A DNA stretch of 64,000 nucleotides from contig WHVY01000010.1 in the NCBI GenBank assembly GCA_022266195.1, positions 818,501-882,500 on the forward strand. The letters run 5' to 3'. Shown here piece after piece: positions 55,701-64,000 of the stretch. Origin of the DNA: Tetranychus cinnabarinus. Taxonomy: Eukaryota > Arthropoda > Arachnida > Trombidiformes > Tetranychidae. Under the pieces are notes generated by a model. That model was not told the origin of the DNA. It did not search any database and was given only the letters and a program-made list of their open reading frames with translations. The position numbers and the translations under genes are program-made. Each line of letters starts with the position of its first letter. Positions within the stretch are counted from its first letter, which is position 1.

Positions 55701-58700
55701 TTCGGTAATCAATGTCATTTTCCCTTTCTTTTTTCTATTATTTAGTTGGCTATAATAATCAATGGATCGTGTAACATTAGCTTATCATCAGGGAATCCAC
55801 CAAGAAAATCTTTACTGGTGATCAATTGAAATTCACTCATTGGATCAACAAGACTTAATAGATTGAAACTGATAACGACAGACAATTCTTTGTTTCAATT
55901 TCACTAAAATCATCACCATAACAACAAAGACAGGAGCGTTGGGAGTTCGAGGTTTCCTGCATTTTACTGATGTTCATTGGATCACAACCAAAACATTCAC
56001 CGCATTATTTTTGTTCACAATTTATTGAGCTTAAAATTACTAATAATTGATCTAATTTAAACTTAATTAACGATCAAAACTCATTTAAATGCAGCTTAAA
56101 GTGAGTTTCAAGCTACAGATATGCAAAACCCAGCAAGAAAAGTAAACATCAACAGAGAAACGATAATAAACAAAAATGATTACCATCTAATACAATTAGG
56201 ATCATTTCCATTTTCTGATTGATTCTCGTGGCTAAAATTGGAATCAATTCAAGGTGTAATCAATTCAAATTGAGGATGAATATTGATTATTTTAGAATGA
56301 TCAGTGGAAACTTTGAAAGAACTCAGTTTAATGTTGATTAAGCAGAAGGTGATCGTTAACTTTGGCTTGTATACTCATTGATACAATTAAACCAAAAATT
56401 GTTGCCTTTCCATAAGCAAGTTAATTTTGGCAAATTTACAGATTAAGATTTGACTTTACTTCATCATCTTTGTTTGTTTCAAATTGTTAAGGACTACAAA
56501 AGAGTTTACTAAATTTTACTTGTTTAATGTCAATTTTGAATATCTTTGTGTTCAAGAAATCTCTACAATCAATTAACCTCAAATCAATATCGGTGTCAAA
56601 TAATTTGAATGCAGTTCGAAAACAGAATTTACTTGTTTAAATTGATAGATTGTGTTCGATTGATAATAGAATGTTGAAATCTCAATTCCCAAACCTTTTG
56701 TCAGAACATTTCGCCCTCCAAAACCAGAAACCTCAATCAACCTGAATCTGGTTAATAATCAAGATAGGTTGCCATTCTTCGATCAATAAGGAAGACCATT
56801 AACCCAATAATTGCACAATTTAATGTTTTAAAGCAAAGGTTATATTTATGTTAAATGTGCTTCTTGAGACTCTGTAATTTACTCTCAATGGTGATCAATT
56901 TTCGTGTCAAAATAATGGGGATTTTTCAAAATTTTGTTACTTTTGGTAGCTCAATAAATGCCTCTTCTATCGCTTAAAAACGACCAAAATGTAGCAAAAC
57001 AATGTAAAGGACTAAGGACAAATATTTCTCCTTCGAGTTTTGAGTTGGGACTTAGTGAGCTTGTAGGGACATAAAAACTGAGTCCATTAGTGCTATTAAA
57101 AAATTTCTCCGATCAACAGTTCTCTAGAAAATCGAAATTAAAGTTTAAACCTTCAGTACAGATTTTTTTTCATAAAGACCATGTTTACTCGTGAGTTTTG
57201 AAAAATGAGTTTTCGCTCTCTTACTTTTACGGTCACAGAAAGTGGTCGGTTTCAACGAAAATCGAAGTGATCTTCAATTTGCACAAAAATAGAAAATTTT
57301 ATTTCGAGAAATAAGTGCATTTTCTGGTTAAGCTTCAGACGTTACAACAGAAAAATGATTTTGATGAAAAAATCTGGTTGAATTTGATTTTGGTTTTTTA
57401 GTGAACTTAAAATCTCATATGAACTCACTGAGTTTACGCATATCCAAACCAAAGGAATCAGATTTAACCTTTATATCACCCAATTGATCCAAGTCATGTG
57501 ACGCAAGCGAACTAGAGAGATCGTAAGGACAGCGCATAAAGTTAACACGCAGAATTGTTTGCCTCTTTGCGTTTTTGCATTTAACACAATAATTTTCACT
57601 CAAGCAAAAGTATCAAAGTCTGCTTATCCAATACAGTTCATAAATTATGTTTCATGCTTTAAATACTAGCTCAGTAGTTAAAGAGTTGGTATGATCGACA
57701 AACAAGAGTGTGAGAGGATCGAGTCAAGATGGTCAAATCTTTTAGTTACTAGAAATTTGAACTTGTGTGTAGCGCGCATAACTGGTGTCCAATCTGGTAA
57801 TTAAGTTTTACGCTCGTGCTTACATCGTCTTTACTTGGATCAATTGTGGCATTTACTCTTCCAAAGTCACAAATTTAGGACTCATATATGAATTCAAAAA
57901 AACCAACTTAATTGTTGCGTTAAAAATTTACATGCCAGTCAACAAAAATACTTTACTTTATAAAGCTTTTCATGCTTTGCAGTTGATTTGAAAACTCAAC
58001 TTTAACAGTGTAAATGTTGCCAATCGAAGCCAGTTTATGCTTTAAATTTTAATTTGCTAACTGTGTTTCTAATTAACTTCTAATGATTACTAAGGGTCAT
58101 CAGAGTGTCAGTTTAACTGCTCACCTCTTAAATAAACATCGAGGCCATTTCATATAAACAAGGACGGCAACAACAGCTGATGATAGAGCTCCAAGAAATG
58201 CTAGGTGTTTAGCTTGATCACAAACCAAAAACGCAAATCACAGACAAAACATTGGACAATAAGTTAATAGACTGAAAATGATAAAAATTCAGCTTTAAAT
58301 CAGATTATAATTATGCACAGAATTGTTTGAGTCATCTTTTGACTTCTATTTGACTCCAAGATGATTACAACGACAACCTCGTTTTCGTTGGAGTCAACTT
58401 TATTACCAATTGAGATACAGAAGGATTTGGACATTCTGTGCATTAATAGAATCTATTTAGATCATGATGATAATTGTGGTGCAAAAATAATTGAAATTAT
58501 CATTGATGATCCTCATTATCCTACCTGATTCTCCACGGAATTTGATAAGACTCAAACCATTGACTTTAGCAGGCATCTTTAACTGCGTAAGGTTGATGGA
58601 AATTGACTTTTACAAAATTGTCACTTCAATTGTTAACATTAAATTATTTTGTCTTTTAATTTTAAAAAATTGTGACTCAATTTGCTCTTAACTAAGGTCA

Positions 58701-60508
58701 ACTAAGTCAACTAATTACATTTCATCCTTTCGTTAGTTTCTAGGGTAAAAGTACAAGTGTATGCATTACAAATTAAAATGGTAAATGACTATCATTATTC
58801 GTACAAATTATGTTAAATAGTGGTAAATAATGGTGAATAGTTGAGGATTGTAATCATTTAATTACTCACTTTTTAAGGAGACTCAGAAGATACCAAGCAG
58901 TTAGCATTAAATTGTAATGAGTTTTTGTTGAAAAGATCAAAGTATTGAAATGATTTTTAAACTTGAGAATCCGCAATTAGTGACAAATTATTTTGCTTTT
59001 ATTTACTAGACAATTCCTTGTTGAGTCTGGTTGATTTAGATTGAAACTGAGTATTGATGAAAGGTTAAATCGTAATTGGCAAAAAGACTGAATAACAAAC
59101 TGACGAAGGAAATATTGAAAGATTATGACACTTTAGTCACCTTGGTGAGGTTGCTGAATGACAGGGCGAACAATGAGCAAAATATCAATTAATTTAGTCT
59201 GTTGGATATTTAAACACGGAAAAGGGTTTAAAATTAAAACAAACAATCAAAGAATGACCTTGTTAATACTGTCTTTTACCACCAATTGTTGATGTCTAGT
59301 TTATTTCAGTCTACAACCTAAGTCTGTTTCTGGACATGTTTTTGCCTTCTTAATTCACGCAGTCGTAACCCTTAAATTTAATGTAACTTCAATAACTAGG
59401 AGACAGGTTAAGTCAACAAAAAAGGGTCACAATTAGTTAATTTTAGGGTGTCGCCATCTCGAGCATGTTAAATCTGAACAGATGAGAAAAACAATTCAAT
59501 AGAAAACTGGAGAAAATTTATTGTTAGAGCGTGATTATGAACGAAATCTCCGTTTTTGTTCCTGATTACTACATGTATGTACAGTTCAGAATTATCGAAC
59601 TGAAATGCATTTGTTCATGTAAAAAGAAAGAAAAATAGAAAGGAAATTATCAATTGAATGCGCGAGCATTTAATTCTGAAATTAACTGACAAACCTTGTG
59701 AGTCCACCAAATACAAATGATAATAACAGAACATCTGTTCAAAATTATTTTTCTTAACCTTTGCTCAGCTATTATGTTGATTTTGATGATGGCTAATGAT
59801 AGTTAATCATTAAAATAAGTTGTTTTGAAAATATTTTCAAGACTTGTTGATTAATATTATCAAATTTGAGCGGACGTCACTTGTATTACTGGCCCAGTTT
59901 AAGATTTAATAAAAAGAGGCTTTTCTTTAGACTTTTAAGGACCTTTTCTGATGAAATTCATTTTCTGAATCCTTTTTGTCACTCGACATCGATTAAAATA
60001 AAATTTAATCTTTAGTTAACTGCATTATGACAGGAGTTTATAATCTAAACTTATATTGTAGAAGCAAAAATTTAAAGAAATACTGATACTAAAGACAAAA
60101 GAGTTTATACGATGCAATTCGATGAAACCTAATAATTTATCGATGATATCAATTTAATTACGGCTTAATTTTAATATAAATAAATAAGATTTAGATAATA
60201 AACCTCCAATTCATAGTTAATTTCAAGATTTTGGATAAAAAAATCTCAATTTCAAAAATCTTAACATTTAGGAGAAAAGAAAAAAAAGCAAATCAAAAGA
60301 TATGAACATAAAGTTGGGATGTGATGTAAGAAAAATGTATGCTGATTGGTGGTTAACGGATTTTAATCAGATGATCGACTCTTTAGCAGTTGAACAAGCT
60401 CTAATCAATGACACGAATGAGTTCCATGTAGAATGTGAGGCAATAGGATGTGGATTATCAGGGTTTTAAGATGAATTTGGTCGTATTAAGAAATTCTCTA
60501 AAAATGCA
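52717..60508. other. Nearly 8 kb without a recognisable gene
   Basis: The left end (to about 53300) should contain the 5' non-coding exon and promoter of arginine kinase. The remainder is AT-rich with normal complexity. Open frames of 60-90 codons (for example at 53734, 54044 and 55158) show no recognisable domains or splice context. Only a tRNA-like element near 57667 stands out. Confidence 0.5.
57660..57735 (+). repeat. tRNA-like element (tRNA relic or SINE head)
   Basis: TAGCTCAGTAG at 57667-57677 matches the Pol III box A consensus fully. GGATCGAGTC at 57716-57725 resembles box B with one or two changes. The spacing is right for a tRNA, but the acceptor stem does not pair, so a functional tRNA is unlikely. 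A degenerate tRNA or the head of a tRNA-derived SINE is the best reading. Confidence 0.5.
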
Positions 60509-61882
60509 TCAACCATCACAGACGTCAATTTTATGTTCTTTCAACAAATGGTCAATAAGTGATCGTCTGAATTTTAAAGGCTTAGAACAATTGGCCATGA
60601 TACACTTTTTCTCAAATTGCACACCATCAAGAACTTTCCTATGGTCGATATTGTCTTTATATTGCTTATTACAAACAGCACAGCTTTTTGTCGAGGCTGA
60701 TTCATCACACTTGGTAGTCTCCTTCTTGTTCTTTTCTTCTTCGACTTTTTTGGCTTGTTCTTCTTCTTTCTTCTTTTCAGCCTCTTTTCGTTTTTTCTCT
60801 TCTTCGATACGGGCCTTTTCCTCCTCTTCGGCTTTGCGTTTAGCTTCTTCAGCAGCCTTGCGTTTCTCCTCTTCAGCTCTTTTTCGGCGCTCTGCCTCAA
60901 GCTTCTGCTTTTCCTCTGCTTTACGTCTACTTTCTTCCTCCTCTCTTCGCTTACGCTCCTCTTCTTCATGTCTCAACTTTTTCTTCATTTCTTCATCTTT
61001 GGCTTTGCGCTTCCTTTCTTCTTCCTCTTCTTCTTCTTTTTCTCTGGCACGTTTTGATTTACTTTCTTCGTCATCTGCTTCGTCATCATCGGACTTTCTT
61101 TTCTTATCAGTCTTATCATTTACCTGAAAGAAAAAAGAAAAATTTTAAATTTTTGAGAATAGAATAAAATAAAGAAGTGGAAAAGGAAAGAGAGTCTTAC
61201 CAGAGTCTCACTATTATCAGATGAATTGATTGACTTAGCTTCTATGCTATTCGATTTGAGAATACTTTTGGAGCCATCTCGCAAAGGCGTGGATTGGTTG
61301 AGAGGACCTGAAAAATAAGAAGGAATCGGTTAATATTTTGATAGAAAAATTGATGGAGTGCTTCAACTTACTGTCGGTCATTTTAGGTTTCTTAAAACTA
61401 TCAAGATTCACTTTAACAGTAGCATCAGATGCGCGCTTTCTTTTGCTTGCTGAATCGATATCACCATTCAAATCACTACTAGAGAGATTACCCCCATTCA
61501 TCAGCTTGTTTTTAGAATAAGTTTTGAGGTATTCATCAATAAAATTGACCAATGCGGTCAAACCGAGATCACCAGCACACTTGATTATTTGCTGCATCTC
61601 CTCAGAATTTTCTTGCAGCTTGATCTTGCCAAAATACATGTAATCAACCATTGCTTTGAGATGAACATATCTCATATTAACGACAGCAACGGCTGTTGGA
61701 AAATTAGTCTGATCTTTAAATAAATCACTAAAATGTGAGGAATGAAGAACAAGCACATGACGGTGACACTTAATAGTCTTGCCATCGCACATGAGAGCAA
61801 TTTCACAATTTGTTTGATTGCTGTAGCTATGTTGGAGACTACGGACTAGACTCTCCGTTATATTCTTGTTGGTTATGAACAT
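60509..61882 (-). CDS. BTB-domain protein with charged single-helix region and zinc-finger-like tail
   Basis: Three exons, 61882-61372, 61307-61201 and 61123-60509, give 410 residues. The BTB/POZ domain (about 1-120) includes CEIALMCDGKTIKCHRHVLV and VDYMYFGKI. A linker with a basic patch (KRKRASD) follows. About residues 225-355 are an almost uninterrupted Glu/Lys/Arg-rich stretch in (E4(R/K)4)-like order, expected to form a stable single alpha helix or coiled coil. The tail has CAVC, then CIMANC with HLLKEH, fitting a CX4CX12HX4H finger. BTB proteins dimerise and act in transcription or as CUL3 adaptors. The order BTB, charged helix, zinc finger is unusual. The start is the first ATG in frame with the BTB; the frame is open farther upstream. 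Confidence 0.82.
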
Positions 61883-62789
61883 GATGATGAGTTGGAGAAA
61901 CGAGGCGAATGTAACAATCGCCGACAAGAATTAGACTATAATTAAGAGAAACAGACACAGTCAGGGAAGCCCAGAAAATTAAACGCTTTAATATCAGTGG
62001 TTTAAAGATTTAAGTCATTCGTTTTAACAAAAGCTTCTTGGCCAATGAAAATGGTTCTCGATATATCGATATATTGCTATTTCCACTAATCGGAGTATCC
62101 ATTAAAACTCGATACAAAAGCCTTTTGTCAGAAGGATAATATTAATCGATAATTCATTTATTTCAACAATTCAGATAAACATAATTTGAAGTATATTCCT
62201 AGCAATTTCAAGTTTAGCTATAACCATTTCTCAGCAATTAAATCTAACTGAAACGTAGTCTTATGAAGTTAAACTTAAGAAATGAAAAGATGACCGATAC
62301 TAAACTGATTGTTTCAATTTTAACAATCGATATTGGTTATTTAACCATTTTTAATTATTGCATTTAGCTTGTGATTATTTTGTTGAAGATCAGTTTAACC
62401 TAACCAGGCCTACAAGGTTAGGTGTGTTTAAACCAATGGTTCAACCTATAGTTTGGGGTCAACCTTTTAATCATGTTAAACATTAGATTGGATGAAATAT
62501 TCCCATGGTAGCCTTTCTTTAAGGATTAGGATGACAAATCTCTTGATAAAACACTTAATTTCCGATTTCATGCTTTGCAATTTTCAATCCAAACAAAACT
62601 CTAAAATAACACTTAAGTTGACCATGAACAAAGATAGTGTTTATAACCAAATACTGATGGTTGTGAAGTGACTAATTATCATCACTGATTACTCTGATGG
62701 CAAAAGTTGTCATCACAAACAATGAAGTCAATAATAAGACGGTATTGAGTCAAAGATCAAATGTTTATTAAAATAAAAATAGCTCTGGA
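61883..62789. other. Spacer between BTB gene and P450
   Basis: This is the 5' flank of the BTB gene and the 3' flank of the P450, both on the minus strand. A short palindrome (CGATATATCGATATAT near 62058-62073) is the only notable sequence; no gene is seen. Confidence 0.45.
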
Positions 62790-64000
62790 TTATTGATTAA
62801 TCTTAATTCTTTCAAACATCAATCTTGGCATATTGCTTGGGCGACGAACGGTGCTAAAATCTCCTTCTAATGATATTTCTTCCTCGGATGTGGTTTTTAT
62901 CTTATAACGCTGGACCATACAAACAATATACAAAAACAACTCGACATTGGCAAATCCTTCACCCGGACAGATCCTTTTACCACCGCTGAAAGGGATCAAG
63001 TAGGATGGTTTTTCAACTTTACCATCTTGAGTTAGAAAGCGGCTTGGATTAAACTCATCAGGATTAGTCCATAATCGTGGATCTCGATGAATTGACCAAA
63101 AGTTGAATATAACAATAGTGTCTTCTGGAATTGTATATTTACCAATTTTGGTGTCCTGTGAAGCTCTCCTAATTACACTTGATCCAACCACAGAGCCTAA
63201 ACGGCTTACTTCAGCGATAAAAGACATTGTCACTGGCATGCGAGTACGATAAGAATAATCAGGTTTATTGTTTACTCCAATGACTTCATGTATTTCTGAC
63301 CGAATTTTATCTTGATAATCAGGATATTTGACCAGATATAAGATGGCCCATGATAAGGTTGCTAAAACAGTCCCAGTGCCAGCACGAAAAAAGTCAATTA
63401 CATTTCGCTTCAATATATCACTATTGAATATATCGGATTCACCGGATCGTTTACTGAGCTCATTCAGGTATCCATCAATGTAATCATCAATTTTTCCTTG
63501 CTCAAAATTAGCTTTGTGCATTTCAAGTTCTGATTGTACATAATTGTCCATGACTGCGATATAATCCTTTAAAATATTGAGATTTGTTTTTTTCAGAGCA
63601 ATGAGTGGTTTGATCAGCCAGGGTAAAAATACTTGCATACCGATAAACTGGAATGCTTTAGAAATTTGATTGACACTGTTGTCCAGACTGATTTTGATCG
63701 GATCATTGTATTTGAAACAATGGCCAAGCAATAAGTTGGCAATATTATTGGAAACACTTGGTAACAATTTGGTAATGAAATCGTCAAATGGACCCTTTTC
63801 AAGTTCGCCACAAAATTGTTCTATTTCTTCCATAATCAGCTTTTCAACTCGACTTTTGCCTAAACCAACATCACGAAGTACTCGCAATGATAATCGCCTA
63901 TGTTCACGCCAAGGATAACCAGACATTTCCACTATTGAACGCACTTGAACAATACCTGGTAACAAGAGTAGTTGATTGGGTCGAGCAAGTAATGAGTTAT
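62790..64000 (-). CDS. Cytochrome P450, CYP2-clan-like, C-terminal part (5' end outside window)
   Basis: An open frame of about 403 codons runs to the window edge. It starts within ARPNQLLLLPG, so roughly the first 90-100 residues, including the membrane anchor, lie beyond 64000. The C-helix WREHRRLSLRVLRD and VGLGKSRVE are typical of the CYP2 clan. ExxR appears as EVSR, the PxRF motif as FNPSRF, and the heme loop as FSGGKRICPG with the Cys ligand. The I-helix reads FRAGTGTVLAT; the acidic residue and second Thr of the usual AGxD/ETT are replaced by Gly and Val. The heme-binding parts look intact, so it may be an active enzyme with altered oxygen activation. No intron is seen in this part. 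Confidence 0.9.
   Translation of the reverse strand, partial: NSLLARPNQLLLLPGIVQVRSIVEMSGYPWREHRRLSLRVLRDVGLGKSRVEKLIMEEIEQFCGELEKGPFDDFITKLLPSVSNNIANLLLGHCFKYNDPIKISLDNSVNQISKAFQFIGMQVFLPWLIKPLIALKKTNLNILKDYIAVMDNYVQSELEMHKANFEQGKIDDYIDGYLNELSKRSGESDIFNSDILKRNVIDFFRAGTGTVLATLSWAILYLVKYPDYQDKIRSEIHEVIGVNNKPDYSYRTRMPVTMSFIAEVSRLGSVVGSSVIRRASQDTKIGKYTIPEDTIVIFNFWSIHRDPRLWTNPDEFNPSRFLTQDGKVEKPSYLIPFSGGKRICPGEGFANVELFLYIVCMVQRYKIKTTSEEEISLEGDFSTVRRPSNMPRLMFERIKINQ

Noticed and set aside
60450..61127. Long Ser/Phe-rich frame on the plus strand
   Set aside because: It is the exact antisense of the Glu/Lys/Arg-rich helix of the BTB protein; codon bias of that helix keeps the other strand open.
1..64000. 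CRISPR arrays, operons, phage or bacterial defence systems
   Set aside because: Spliced genes, TATA/initiator promoters and a eukaryotic tRNA with a Pol III terminator show a eukaryotic chromosome; no regularly spaced repeats or prokaryotic gene clusters were seen.

Overview
The window is an AT-rich arthropod nuclear sequence. The genes have short introns (mostly about 65-150 bp) with GT-AG ends and arthropod-type content: an arginine kinase, an HR4-type nuclear receptor, a spätzle-family cystine-knot ligand, a Gab/DOS adaptor and a CYP2-clan-like P450. A chelicerate, probably an acariform or spider mite, fits best; this rests on gene content and protein flavour and was not tested by a search. 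No prokaryotic, viral or CRISPR-like system was seen.

Left third (1-15.3 kb). A head-to-head gene pair, a TRMT2-like tRNA (uracil-5-) methyltransferase on the minus strand and the proteasome ATPase Rpt4/PSMC6 on the plus strand, occurs three times. Each copy has decayed differently. Copy A (about 300-3280) keeps a broken TRMT2 and an Rpt4 exon-1 stub. Copy B (about 5870-9206) keeps the only full-length TRMT2, whose catalytic residues are nevertheless lost, with an Rpt4 stub and an inserted syntenin-like PDZ exon. Copy C (about 12800-15251) keeps the intact Rpt4 and only a scrap of TRMT2. An ENTPD4/7-type nucleotidase and HR4 lie between the copies.

Middle (15.3-30 kb). A long, gene-poor, microsatellite-rich stretch surrounds the last exons of a Gab/DOS adaptor and a tRNA-Glu(TTC). 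It is followed by a compact cluster: LMW protein tyrosine phosphatase, a small unrecognised protein, dynein light chain roadblock, and glycine cleavage H protein.

Second duplication field (30-49.5 kb). The pyruvate dehydrogenase phosphatase gene is followed by a KLHDC3-like kelch gene, then by two decayed phosphatase copies and a decayed kelch promoter. A triokinase/FMN cyclase and a very large single-exon spätzle-like gene come next. Sequences flanking the spätzle gene are duplicated at 47.95-49.14 kb without the gene. A second kelch paralog with its own TATA/initiator promoter sits between the two flanking copies. A 430-bp inverted-repeat element with an apparent 9-bp target duplication lies in one flanking copy and is absent from the other.

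Right part (49.5-64 kb). Arginine kinase (five coding exons) is followed by nearly 8 kb without a recognisable gene, except a tRNA-like element near 57.7 kb. Then come a BTB protein with a long charged helix and a zinc-finger-like tail, and the 3' part of a P450 that runs off the window. Exon boundaries given here were read by eye from GT-AG sites and reading-frame continuity.
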